The translations under genes and the position numbers were made by a program. Below, one piece after another: positions 1-9,836 of a stretch of 34,006 nucleotides of DNA (its first letter is position 1; every line of letters starts with the position of its first letter). The notes beneath the pieces were generated by a model. The model was not told where the DNA came from. It was given only the letters and a program-made list of their open reading frames with translations, and ran no database searches. The DNA is from Acetobacteraceae bacterium (GTDB taxonomy: Bacteria; Pseudomonadota; Alphaproteobacteria; Acetobacterales; Acetobacteraceae). The DNA lies in NCBI GenBank assembly GCA_019750475.1, contig JAIEOO010000186.1, positions 1-34,006 on the forward strand, written 5' to 3'.

Positions 1-215
1 CGCCCGCCTCGGCGCCCGGCTCCGGCGCGCTGGCCCCGGCCCCACCACGCGGAGCGCCGGGCGCACCCTATCGCGGCACGGGCGAGGCGGCGGCCCAGAC
101 CTGGCTGCTGGCGTTCGAGAGCGTGACGGTGCGCGTCCTCGCCGAAGCGCCGCCGCAGGACGGCGCGCCGCGCTCGTTCAACTGGCGCGGCCTGCGGATC
201 AGCTGCCCCGGCTGA
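1..215 (+). CDS. C-terminal end of an unrecognised protein (partial)
   Basis: An open frame enters from the left edge (codons in phase from base 3) and stops at TGA 213-215. The visible 70 residues are a Pro/Ala/Gly-rich linker followed by a compact end with the motifs TWLLAFESVTVRV and FNWRGLRISCPG. One cysteine lies three residues from the end. The stop abuts the stop of the convergent gene at 216 with no gap. The family is not recognisable from this fragment. The alternation of hydrophobic residues in the last 35 residues suggests a beta-strand-rich domain, which is inference only. Confidence 0.5.
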   Translation, partial: PASAPGSGALAPAPPRGAPGAPYRGTGEAAAQTWLLAFESVTVRVLAEAPPQDGAPRSFNWRGLRISCPG

Positions 216-578
216 TCAGCCGATCCGGCAGCTCGCGCCGATGACGGCGCGCAGCGCCGTGGGGGTCAGCAGCACCGGGAGCTCATCCCCCACCGGCAGG
301 GAGACGAGGGCGCGCTGCTCGCGCCGCAGCACCACCGGCGCGGCGAAGACCGGCTCGCGCGCGGCGCGCACGACGGGCTGCACCACGAGGGTCTCCGCGC
401 TGACATTCGCGAGCTCGACCAGCATGCGGCGGGGCATGCCCTCCTCGGCGGGGTGGGCGCGAAGCTCCCGCATTTCGATGCGGCCGGAGCAGACGGGCTG
501 CACCTCGGCCGACTGCGCCTTGGCCATGCCGGGGCCGGTCAGGAGGGCGGCGAGGAAGAAGGGCAATGCACGACGCAT
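216..578 (-). CDS. Small secreted protein of unknown function
   Basis: This encodes 120 residues from ATG 578, which is preceded by a good ribosome site (AGGAG). An ATG 39 bases further upstream would add a tail before the signal peptide and has no such site. The N-terminus (RR, then a hydrophobic stretch ending near AKAQ) is a typical Sec signal peptide, so the product is probably periplasmic. The mature part has one cysteine near its start (PVCSG) and one near its end (ASCRIG), which could form a disulfide. The family is not recognised. It lies downstream of ccmB on the same strand, 67 bases away, so it may be co-transcribed, but nothing in the protein points to haem handling. Confidence 0.6.
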   Translation of the reverse strand: MRRALPFFLAALLTGPGMAKAQSAEVQPVCSGRIEMRELRAHPAEEGMPRRMLVELANVSAETLVVQPVVRAAREPVFAAPVVLRREQRALVSLPVGDELPVLLTPTALRAVIGASCRIG

Positions 579-645
579 GGTCGTCTCCTGACGGGGAAAG
601 AGCCGCGGGAAATGCAACTTATGCGTGTAGAGTATTGCCGGTTTC

Positions 646-1305
646 TCAATCGCCTTTCAAGGCCGCTCCGGCGGCCAGCGGCGCCAGCGGCGCGGCGAGC
701 GCCAGCAGCGCGCCCGTCAGCAGCAGGTAGGGCCGAGCCTCCAGCCCCGAGGCCGCGGCCTCGATCGCGGCGGCGCCGAAGATCACCGCCGGGATGGCGA
801 GCGGCAGCACCAGCAGCGGCAGAAGGACGCCGCCCCGGCGCGCGCCGAGGGTCAGCGCCGCCCCCGCCGCCCCCAGCACCGACAGGATGGCCGAGGCGAG
901 GGCGAGGGCCACCAGCGCCGCGCCCCAGGCCCCGGTCGGCAGGTTGAGCAGCGCCGCCGCCACCGGCGTCGCGGCGACGAGCGGCAGGCCCGTCGTCAGC
1001 CAGTGCCCGAGCGCCTTGGCGGCGGCGAGCGCCGCGGGGTGCAGGCCGGACAGCAGGAGCTGGTCGAGCGACCCGTCCTCCGCCTCCGCGCCGAACAGCC
1101 GGTCGAGCGGCAGCAGCGCCGCGAGCAGCGCCGAGGCCAGCAGGGCCCCGGGCGCCAGCCGGGCCAGCAGCTCGGGCGAGGGGCCGACGCCGAAGGGGAA
1201 GAGCGCGGCGACGAGGACGAAGAACAGCACGGCCGAGAGCGTGTCCGCCGGATGCCGGACGGCGAGGCGCAGCTCGCGCCCCAGGACCGCGAGGAAGGGG
1301 CTCAC
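646..1305 (-). CDS. ccmB: Haem exporter protein B, cytochrome c maturation
   Basis: This is a 219-residue integral membrane protein, the usual size for CcmB. It has an N-terminal segment (FLAVLGRELRLAVRHPADTL) and about six hydrophobic helices. CcmB is the permease partner of CcmA in the CcmABCD complex, which releases haem-charged CcmE in the inner membrane during c-type cytochrome assembly. Recognisable family motifs are the early FFVLVAALFPFGVGP region and the GAEAEDGSLDQLLLSG loop. The start is GTG 1305, overlapping the ccmA stop as GTGA (4 nt), so translation is probably coupled. Reading the same frame further upstream only gives a shadow of ccmA. The ccmC gene is not in the window. Confidence 0.92.
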   Translation of the reverse strand: MSPFLAVLGRELRLAVRHPADTLSAVLFFVLVAALFPFGVGPSPELLARLAPGALLASALLAALLPLDRLFGAEAEDGSLDQLLLSGLHPAALAAAKALGHWLTTGLPLVAATPVAAALLNLPTGAWGAALVALALASAILSVLGAAGAALTLGARRGGVLLPLLVLPLAIPAVIFGAAAIEAAASGLEARPYLLLTGALLALAAPLAPLAAGAALKGD

Positions 1306-1952
1306 AGCCTGAGTTCCCGGGGAGCCGCGAGGGGCAGCGGCAGATGCGTCGCCGCCAGGATCATCCCCCCGCGCCCGAGATGGGCGGCGAGCAGCGGCCG
1401 CAGCCGCTCGACCGAGGCGGCGTCGAGCCCGACGGTCGGCTCGTCGAGGAGCCACAAGGGCGCCGGGGCGAGGGCCAGCCGCGCCAGGGCCAGGCGCCGC
1501 TTCTGCCCCGAGGACAGCACCCGCGCCGGCAGATCGGCGAGCGGCCGCAGGTCGAGCGCGTCGAGCGCCGCATCCGTGTCCCCGCCGTGCAGGCGGCGGA
1601 AGAAGTCGAGGTTCTCGCGCGCCGTGAGCGCCGGCTTCAGCGCATCCATGTGCCCGAGGTAGCGCAGCCGCGCGCCATGCGCGACGCGGTCGGCCAGCGC
1701 GTCCGCGCCGCCCCACAGCAGCGTGCCTTCCATCGCCGGCAGCAGCCCCGCGACAACGCGCAGCAGGGTGGATTTCCCGGCGCCGTTCGCGCCGGTCAGC
1801 AGCATCGCCTCGCCGGGACGCAGCACGAAGCCGAGATCGGCGAAGACGAGGCGCTCGCCGCGCCAGCAGGCGAGGTCCCGGGCCTCCAGCGCGCCAGATC
1901 GTTCCGCTTCCAGCACGCCGGCCTCGCGCGCCTGCCGCGCGCCCTCCTCCAT
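1302..1952 (-). CDS. ccmA: Haem exporter ATP-binding protein, cytochrome c maturation
   Basis: This 216-residue ABC ATPase powers CcmB in cytochrome c biogenesis. Walker A is GANGAGKS at residues 54-61, the signature is LSSGQ at 146-150, and Walker B is LWLLDEP ending at 171. The text around the signature (VLSSGQKRRLALARL) and the small size are typical of CcmA. The first about 20 residues (to about AERSGA) go beyond the usual family start near LEARDLACWRGERL. The true start could therefore be an internal codon such as GTG 1916; ATG 1952 is kept as the only ATG. The gene is divergent from acnA, with 60 bases between start codons, so their promoters must overlap or lie inside the ccmA 5' end. 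Confidence 0.92.
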   Translation of the reverse strand: MEEGARQAREAGVLEAERSGALEARDLACWRGERLVFADLGFVLRPGEAMLLTGANGAGKSTLLRVVAGLLPAMEGTLLWGGADALADRVAHGARLRYLGHMDALKPALTARENLDFFRRLHGGDTDAALDALDLRPLADLPARVLSSGQKRRLALARLALAPAPLWLLDEPTVGLDAASVERLRPLLAAHLGRGGMILAATHLPLPLAAPRELRL

Positions 1953-2012
1953 GGACCCTCAAGGCCTCCCATGCTTAAACCCGCGCCGCAAGGACCAGAG
2001 GAACAAACCCCC

Positions 2013-4709
<2,697 letters not shown>

Positions 4710-4732
4710 GCCGCGCTTCACCGCGACCCTGA

Positions 4733-4767
4733 AGGGGGCGCCGGCCGGGAGGCCGGCGCCCCTTTTT
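4733..4767 (+). terminator. Rho-independent terminator of acnA
   Basis: A 12-bp perfect stem (4735-4746 with 4751-4762) has a GGGA loop and is followed directly by five T (4763-4767). It lies 24 bases after the acnA stop and ends acnA transcription before the convergent toxin gene. Confidence 0.92.
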
Positions 4768-4780
4768 CATTCGCCCGTCG

Positions 4781-5191
4781 TCATTCGAAGGGGTCGAGGA
4801 CCGGGATGCCGAGGCCGGCGACGTCGCGCATGTTGCGGGTCACGAAGGTCAAGCCGTGAACCAGAGCCGTGGCCGCCATCATCGCGTCGGGATATGGGAC
4901 GGAGCGGCCCGCACTGATGCGGCCCCAGGCCTGAGCGCAGGGTTCGTCAAACGGCAGGATGCGGCTGCGATACCGGAACGGCAACTCCACGAGCCAGGCT
5001 TCGAGCCTGGCGGCGTGGGCAGGGTCGCGTGGACGAAGGCGCTCGATCCCGGCACGAATTTCGCCGAGGACAATCACGCTCAAGGCGACGTAGCCGTCGG
5101 CCTGCCGCTCGATCCAGTCGACCACGCGCGGATGTGCGCGGCTGCCCTTCCGGAGCTCCGACACAACATTCGTGTCGAGCAGGAACCTCAG
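4781..5191 (-). CDS. PIN-domain toxin (VapC/FitB-like), probable CTG start
   Basis: This 136-residue PIN-domain protein is probably a VapC-type ribonuclease toxin. The acidic active-site residues of the fold are D6 (FLLDTNVVSELRKG), E44 (VIVLGEIRAG), D102 (VPYPDAMMAATAL) and D123 (TRNMRDVAG). The only standard start in frame is GTG 5164, which would remove D6 and the first beta strand. Extending upstream restores the family N-terminus, but the only plausible start is CTG 5191, which overlaps the antitoxin stop as CTGA. That mirrors the usual ATGA coupling of toxin-antitoxin pairs. The fold assignment is secure and the start codon is inferred. Confidence 0.85.
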   Translation of the reverse strand: MRFLLDTNVVSELRKGSRAHPRVVDWIERQADGYVALSVIVLGEIRAGIERLRPRDPAHAARLEAWLVELPFRYRSRILPFDEPCAQAWGRISAGRSVPYPDAMMAATALVHGLTFVTRNMRDVAGLGIPVLDPFE

Positions 5192-5469
5192 AACTCGATG
5201 TCCCGCATGGGCGACCGGTCGCGCTCGATGTCGAGATCGATCTCCGGAAGCGGAGAGGCACGCAGATAATCGATCAAGGACCGCGTCTCGGCGGCCTCCT
5301 GCAATTCCAGGAAACCGCGGAGGCTCCGGGCGCGCTCGGGATCGGTCAGCATGGCCGCGACGGAGCGCAGGATCTTCGCATCCTCGGGCGTGGCGCGGAA
5401 CTCGATGCGCTTCAGTCCGCGCTGGGCAAGCGTCGCGCGATGCTTCGAAAGGCGCCGGGACGAGCTCAT
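5188..5469 (-). CDS. Antitoxin partner of the PIN toxin
   Basis: This is a 93-residue protein encoded immediately upstream of the PIN toxin and overlapping it by 4 nt. Residues 1-25 are basic, with a short strand-like segment (GLKRIEFRATPEDAKILRSVAAML) that may form the DNA-binding part. The C-terminal third is acidic (LPEIDLDIERDRSPMRDIEF), as expected for the flexible tail of an antitoxin that occupies the toxin active site. I do not recognise a named antitoxin family, so the call rests mainly on gene order. The start is ATG 5469, with no clear Shine-Dalgarno. A direct repeat right upstream may be its autoregulatory operator. Confidence 0.65.
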   Translation of the reverse strand: MSSSRRLSKHRATLAQRGLKRIEFRATPEDAKILRSVAAMLTDPERARSLRGFLELQEAAETRSLIDYLRASPLPEIDLDIERDRSPMRDIEF

Positions 5470-5471
5470 GC

Positions 5472-5492
5472 CCGGAAACGTATCCGGAAACG
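5472..5492. promoter_or_regulatory. Candidate toxin-antitoxin operator (direct repeat)
   Basis: Two exact copies of CCGGAAACG (5472-5480 and 5484-5492), 12 bases apart, start two bases upstream of the antitoxin ATG. Type II antitoxins usually repress their own promoter through short repeats at this position. Binding by this antitoxin is inferred from position only. Confidence 0.4.
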
Positions 5493-5511
5493 CCCGCCCG
5501 AGCCAGGGAAA

Positions 5512-7188
5512 TCAGGCCCGGTGCACCACCCTCCCGCCCACCATCGTCAGCTTGGCCTCGATCATCGGCAGGGCCGCCAGCTCGCAGGTGAGCGGGTCGT
5601 CACTGAGCACGGCCAGGTCGGCGAGCTTCCCCGCCTCGATGCTGCCCTTCCGGTCCTCGTCCATGGTCAGGAAGGCGCCGTCCTGCGTCGCCGCGCGCAG
5701 CGCCCGCTCCCGGCTGAGCGCCTGTGCCTCCCCCACCGGGCGCTGGGTGTGCAGGTTCGTGCGCGACACCGCCTGCCACACCGGATGCCAGAGCGAGACC
5801 GGGACGTTGTCGGTGGCGAGCGAGAAGCGCACCCCGGCCTCGTCCAGCCAGCGGAGGGGCGAGATCGCGTCCTCGTCCGGCAGCTTCCACCGCTCCTTCA
5901 GAAGATGCCCTTCCTTGTAGACGTAGCGGTTGGTGTGGGTCGTGATCACGAGGCCGAGGTCGCGGATGCGCGACACCTGCTCCCGCGTCAGCACGCTGAT
6001 GTGGCCCAGCACCCAGCGCAGGTCGCGGATGGGAACGATCTCGTTCACCTCGGCGTAGAGGTCGAGCATGTTGGGCCAGATGCCGATGGCGCGGATGCCG
6101 TTGCGCGCGCAGGCCACCAGCAGCTCCTTCGCGCGCCCCCGCTCCAAGCCGAAATCGTAGTTGAAGCCGGCCCAGCCGGTGTAGGGCGCGGCCTCGGCGC
6201 GCAGCGCGTTGTCCTCCGTCCGGCCGATCTCGGTGATGATGCCGGACATGCGCAGCATGTCGTCGCCGAGGCCGCGGCCGGACAGCCAATGCGCCCACCC
6301 CTCGACCAGCTTGCCGAGATCCGCCTCCGCCTGCCCGCGCCAGTCCGGGCTGAACACCAGGTGCGAGCGCATCGTCAGGCGCCCCATGTCCTGCACCTGG
6401 CGGTAGGCGCGCAGCAGCTCGCCGGCGACGCCATGCTCCTCGTAGACGGAGGTCGTGCCGAAGGCGTGGTAGGCCGCCATGGCCCGCGGCAGCCCGGCGA
6501 CGCGCTGCGCCACCGTGAAGCCCGGCGCCTGGCGGAACCAGGTGAGCTCCACGAGCGGCACGAAGCCGTTCTCGACGAAGATCCCGTTGGGCTCGCCCCG
6601 CGCGTCGCGCCCGATCTCGACGGAACCGACCGGCGGCCGCGTGCCACGCCCGATGCCGGCGAGGGCCAGCGCCCGCGAATTGGCGATGGAGACGAGCGGC
6701 AGGGTGTGCCGCCAGTAGCCCCAGATCGGCCGGATATAGACGGGGTTGTCGGGGGCCGCCTCGTCCAGGTCCTCCCGCGTCGGCCAGCGGCGCTCCTCGA
6801 GGCTGTCGGGCAGGTCGAAATAGTAGGGCGGCTCGCCCACCGGCATGGTGACGATCCACTCGCCCGGCTTGGCTCGCCGCGCCAGCTCGCGGATGCGCGC
6901 CCGGATGGCGGCGACGGAGCGGCAGCCGGAGAGCGTGGGGAAGACGTCCTTCAGCCCCTCGCGGTCCATATGGGCGTGGCCGTCGATCAGCCCGGGCATG
7001 ACGGCGGCGCCGGCGAGATCCCTCACCTCCGTCAGGGGCCCGCGGTGGCGCGCGACCATGGCCGCGTCCCCCACCGCGAGGAAACGCCCGTCCCGGATGG
7101 CGACGGCCTCGGCGGTCGAGAACCGGGCGTCGCAGGTGATGATCCGGCCGCCGGTCAGGATGGTGTCGGCATGGGGGAAGTCCGTCAT
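5512..7188 (-). CDS. Amidohydrolase family protein (YtcJ-like)
   Basis: This 558-residue metal-dependent hydrolase belongs to the amidohydrolase superfamily, close to the YtcJ/amidohydrolase-3 group. Residues 8-60 form the small beta-sandwich (TILTGGRIITCD ... IRDGRFLAVGD). The metal-binding H-x-H follows at H71/H73 (GLIDGHAH). Later metal-site candidates are HIS in VLGHISVL, the H of TTHTNRY, and D460 in LATDN. The C-terminus closes with the usual GSIEAGKLADLAVL motif. There is no signal peptide, so the protein is cytoplasmic. ATG 7188 overlaps the stop of the upstream Bug gene as ATGA. That coupling suggests the Bug protein captures this enzyme's substrate, possibly a cyclic amide or N-acyl compound, but the substrate cannot be read from sequence. 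Confidence 0.85.
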   Translation of the reverse strand: MTDFPHADTILTGGRIITCDARFSTAEAVAIRDGRFLAVGDAAMVARHRGPLTEVRDLAGAAVMPGLIDGHAHMDREGLKDVFPTLSGCRSVAAIRARIRELARRAKPGEWIVTMPVGEPPYYFDLPDSLEERRWPTREDLDEAAPDNPVYIRPIWGYWRHTLPLVSIANSRALALAGIGRGTRPPVGSVEIGRDARGEPNGIFVENGFVPLVELTWFRQAPGFTVAQRVAGLPRAMAAYHAFGTTSVYEEHGVAGELLRAYRQVQDMGRLTMRSHLVFSPDWRGQAEADLGKLVEGWAHWLSGRGLGDDMLRMSGIITEIGRTEDNALRAEAAPYTGWAGFNYDFGLERGRAKELLVACARNGIRAIGIWPNMLDLYAEVNEIVPIRDLRWVLGHISVLTREQVSRIRDLGLVITTHTNRYVYKEGHLLKERWKLPDEDAISPLRWLDEAGVRFSLATDNVPVSLWHPVWQAVSRTNLHTQRPVGEAQALSRERALRAATQDGAFLTMDEDRKGSIEAGKLADLAVLSDDPLTCELAALPMIEAKLTMVGGRVVHRA

Positions 7189-8141
7189 TCGACGCGCTCG
7201 ATCCGGCCGGTGCGCAGCATCTGCGCCCAGCGCTCCACATCGGCCCGGAAATAGGCGCCGAAGCCCGCGCCATCGGCCGGGATGGGCTCGGCCGAGGAGA
7301 GGCGCAGCCGCTCGCGGAAGGCGGGCGTCCCGATGGCGCGGAGCACCGCGGCCTCCAGCCGCTGGCGCGACGCCTCGGGCGCGCCGCTCCGGATGAAGAG
7401 GCCGGTCCAGGTCTCGAAGGCATAGCCGGGCACCGTCTCGGCCACGGCCGGCACGTCGGGCAGCACGGCGGAGCGGTGGGCCGCGGTCGTCGCGATGGCC
7501 CGCACCGCGCCCTGCTGCACCTGCCCGATGGCGGAGGCCATGACGTCGAGCAGCAGGTCGATGCGGCCCGCGATCAGGTCGGGATGGACGGCGCCGGAGC
7601 CGCGATAGGGCACATGCGTGAGCTCCACCCCCGCGGCCGCGGCCAACAACGCGCCGGAGAGGTGGCTGCCCGTGCCGGGCCCCGACGAGCCGTAGGTCAC
7701 CGGCCGGGAGCGCGCCGCGGCCAGCGCATCGGCGATCGTGCGGAAGGGCGATGGCGGACCGACGACGACGAGGTTGGGAATCGCCCCCGTGCCCGCGACC
7801 GGCGCGAGGTCCCGCACGGGGTCGAAGGACAGGTTGGCGAGCGACACGGAACTCGCCAGCGCCGCGCCGGTGAACAGGAGGGTGTGCGCATCGGGGCGCG
7901 ACTGCTGTGCGACGAAGGCCGCCCCGACATTGCCGCCGGCACCGGGCCGCGTCTCGATCACCACGGTCTGGCCAATCTCGCGCTGCAATTCGGGGCCGAG
8001 CGTGCGGGCGAGCACGTCGATCGGGCCGCCGGGCGCGTAGGGCACGACGATGGTCAGCGGGCGTTCGGGAAAGCCCTGCGCGGCGGCCAGCGCGGGCAGG
8101 GCGAGCGGCGCGGCGAGCAGATGACGGCGACGGAGGGTCAT
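7185..8141 (-). CDS. Bug-family (TctC-like) periplasmic solute-binding protein
   Basis: This 318-residue Bug/TctC protein binds small carboxylates or related compounds in the periplasm for tripartite tricarboxylate transport. Residues 1-22 are a signal peptide (TLRRRHLLAAPLALPALAAA). Family motifs follow in order: VPYAPGGPIDVLAR, ETRPGAGGNVGAAF, and THVPYRGSGAVHPDLIAGR. The start at ATG 8141 gives the normal signal peptide; the longer open frame upstream is a shadow of the lysE gene. The stop overlaps the amidohydrolase start. No TctA or TctB membrane subunits are nearby, which is common for Bug proteins. Confidence 0.9.
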   Translation of the reverse strand: MTLRRRHLLAAPLALPALAAAQGFPERPLTIVVPYAPGGPIDVLARTLGPELQREIGQTVVIETRPGAGGNVGAAFVAQQSRPDAHTLLFTGAALASSVSLANLSFDPVRDLAPVAGTGAIPNLVVVGPPSPFRTIADALAAARSRPVTYGSSGPGTGSHLSGALLAAAAGVELTHVPYRGSGAVHPDLIAGRIDLLLDVMASAIGQVQQGAVRAIATTAAHRSAVLPDVPAVAETVPGYAFETWTGLFIRSGAPEASRQRLEAAVLRAIGTPAFRERLRLSSAEPIPADGAGFGAYFRADVERWAQMLRTGRIERVE

Positions 8142-8194
8142 GGCGCGGGCCTCTGGCTGGGCTCGGGGAGCTTGCCGGTCCGCTTGAGTGCGGG

Positions 8195-8782
8195 TCAACG
8201 CAGCAGCGGCACCAGGCTCAGCACGAGGAGCAGCGCCATGCCGATGTTGAAGGCGCGCAGCCGCCCCCCGGTGCCCAGCACACGCGCGGCGGCGAGGCCG
8301 ATCCAGCCCCAGAGCAGCAGGCAGGGCAGCGAGACCGCGGCGAAGACCGCGGCGATCAGCAAGGCCTGGGGCAGCACGGGTGCCCCCGGCGTGGTGAAGG
8401 CCGGCAGTGCCGCGAGCACGATCATCCAGGCCTTCGGGTTGACCCACTGGAAGGCGGCCGCGCCCCAGAAGCCGAGCGGCGGCCGCGCCGCGGCGCTGCC
8501 GGGCGGCGGGGCCGTCGCGATCTTCCAAGCGAGCCACAGCAGCCAGAGCCCGCCCGCCACCTGCATCCCGCGATGCAGCCATGGGATCTGCGCGAAGGGC
8601 AGTTCCAGCCCGAGCGCCACGACGACGAACATCGCCGGGAAGCCGACCGTGATCCCCATCATGTGCGGCAGCACGCGCCGCACCCCGACCTGCGCGCTGG
8701 CCGCCGCGACCATCAGCACGTTCGGCCCCGGCGTGGCCGAGGTGGCGATGGCGAAGCCGGTCAGCGCGAGGGCGTATTCCAT
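8195..8782 (-). CDS. LysE/RhtB-family exporter
   Basis: This 195-residue inner-membrane protein has about six hydrophobic segments and the family hallmark SATPGPNVLMV near residue 16. FQWVNPKAWMIVLA near residue 115 is also typical of LysE/RhtB amino-acid exporters. Proteins of this family pump amino acids or analogues out of the cell by proton exchange. It lies between two Bug genes in the same orientation, 53 bases before the downstream one. An 8-bp dyad 28 bases upstream of its ATG could be an operator. The exported compound is unknown; a role in relieving an intermediate of the surrounding pathway would be a guess. Confidence 0.88.
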   Translation of the reverse strand: MEYALALTGFAIATSATPGPNVLMVAAASAQVGVRRVLPHMMGITVGFPAMFVVVALGLELPFAQIPWLHRGMQVAGGLWLLWLAWKIATAPPPGSAAARPPLGFWGAAAFQWVNPKAWMIVLAALPAFTTPGAPVLPQALLIAAVFAAVSLPCLLLWGWIGLAAARVLGTGGRLRAFNIGMALLLVLSLVPLLR

Positions 8783-8810
8783 GCGCCGAAGCCTGCGAGG
8801 CGGCGCCCGA

Positions 8811-8833
8811 TTACGTCAATCATGCTGACGCAA
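8811..8833. promoter_or_regulatory. Candidate operator upstream of the LysE-type exporter
   Basis: TTACGTCA (8811-8818) and TGACGCAA (8826-8833) form an inverted repeat with 7 of 8 pairs matching and a 7-base centre. It sits 28 bases upstream of the exporter start, in the 91-base gap after the preceding Bug gene. Size and spacing fit a dimeric regulator such as an Lrp/AsnC protein, but no such gene is adjacent. Confidence 0.35.
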
Positions 8834-8873
8834 TGGGGCCCTGCGTCCGGCGCCGCCGGACGTCCTTCGCCCG

Positions 8874-9836
8874 CTACTCAGCCGTCGCGCCCGTGGCCCG
8901 GACCAGCTCGGCCCAGCGCGCGACCTCGTCGCGCAGGAAAGCCCCGAATCCGGCCCGCGCCAGGCCGGAGGGGATCGCCCCCATGGCCCGGATGCGCGCC
9001 GCCTGCGCCTCCTCCCGCAGCGCCGCCTGCACGATGCCGGCCGCGCGGTCGAGGATGGCGGGCGGCGTCGCCGCCGGCGCCATCAGCGCCTGCCAGGCCG
9101 TCGGCTCGAAATCGGGCCAGCCGAGTTCCCGGCCGAGCGGCGGGATCGCCGGGAAATCGGGATGCGCCTCGCGCGAGGAGATGCCGAGCGCGCGAAGCCG
9201 CCCCTCCCGGATGAAGGCGGCCTGGGGCGGCAGGTTCTCCAGCACCGCGTCCACCCGGCCGGCCAGCAGCTCCGTCACGGCGGGCACGCTGCCGCGGAAG
9301 GGGATGTGCGTGCCCTGGACGCCGGCGCGGCGCAGCAGCGCCTCCATCGAGAGATGCGGGTGCGTCCCCACCCCCGCCGAGGCGAAGGTCACGCCGCCCG
9401 GCTTGCGCCGCGCCCAGTCCAGGAATTCCGCCGCGGTGCGGACCGGCGTCGCCGGGTTCACCGACAGCACGTTGGGCACGAGCGCCATGACGACGACCGG
9501 CGCCAGGTCCCGCAGGATGTCGAAGGAGAGGTTGCGGTAGAGCGTCTGGTTGATCGCGGCGGCGGCGGCGGTGACGACGAAGCTCTGCCCGTCCGGCGCG
9601 GCGCGGGCCACCGCCTCCATGCCGATGTTGCCGCCGGCGCCGGTGCGGTTCTCCACCACGAAGGAGCCGCCGGTGGCGGCCGACAGCGCCTGCGCCGCGA
9701 AGCGCCCGAGCGTGTCCGACGCGCCGCCCGGCGCGAAGGGGGAGACGATGCGCACGGGGCCGCCCGGCCACTCCTGCGCGAAAGCCGGGGCGGTCAGCAG
9801 GAGCGGCGCGGCGAGGAGACGTCGGCGGCCGATCAC
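8874..9836 (-). CDS. Bug-family (TctC-like) periplasmic solute-binding protein, GTG start
   Basis: This 320-residue paralogue of the Bug protein at 7185 has a signal peptide in residues 1-20 (IGRRRLLAAPLLLTAPAFAQ). Motifs are IVSPFAPGGASDTLGR, ENRTGAGGNIGMEAV and THIPFRGSVPAVTELLAGR. The start is GTG 9836, which overlaps the acyl-CoA dehydrogenase stop as GTGA. The start and the signal peptide agree, so the assignment is firm. Its coupling to the dehydrogenase suggests uptake of a carboxylate that is activated to a CoA thioester and oxidised, but the ligand is not predictable from sequence. Confidence 0.9.
   Translation of the reverse strand: MIGRRRLLAAPLLLTAPAFAQEWPGGPVRIVSPFAPGGASDTLGRFAAQALSAATGGSFVVENRTGAGGNIGMEAVARAAPDGQSFVVTAAAAAINQTLYRNLSFDILRDLAPVVVMALVPNVLSVNPATPVRTAAEFLDWARRKPGGVTFASAGVGTHPHLSMEALLRRAGVQGTHIPFRGSVPAVTELLAGRVDAVLENLPPQAAFIREGRLRALGISSREAHPDFPAIPPLGRELGWPDFEPTAWQALMAPAATPPAILDRAAGIVQAALREEAQAARIRAMGAIPSGLARAGFGAFLRDEVARWAELVRATGATAE

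Noticed and set aside
453-947. A Pro/Arg-rich plus-strand open frame
   Set aside because: It is antisense to ccmB and the small secreted protein, with low-complexity sequence only.
646-1962. An apparent CcmA-CcmB fusion of 438 codons
   Set aside because: The first half is ccmA in the wrong frame; true ccmB begins at GTG 1305 overlapping ccmA.
5029-7254. A 741-codon plus-strand open frame
   Set aside because: It lies opposite the amidohydrolase and toxin genes and shows only low-complexity composition.
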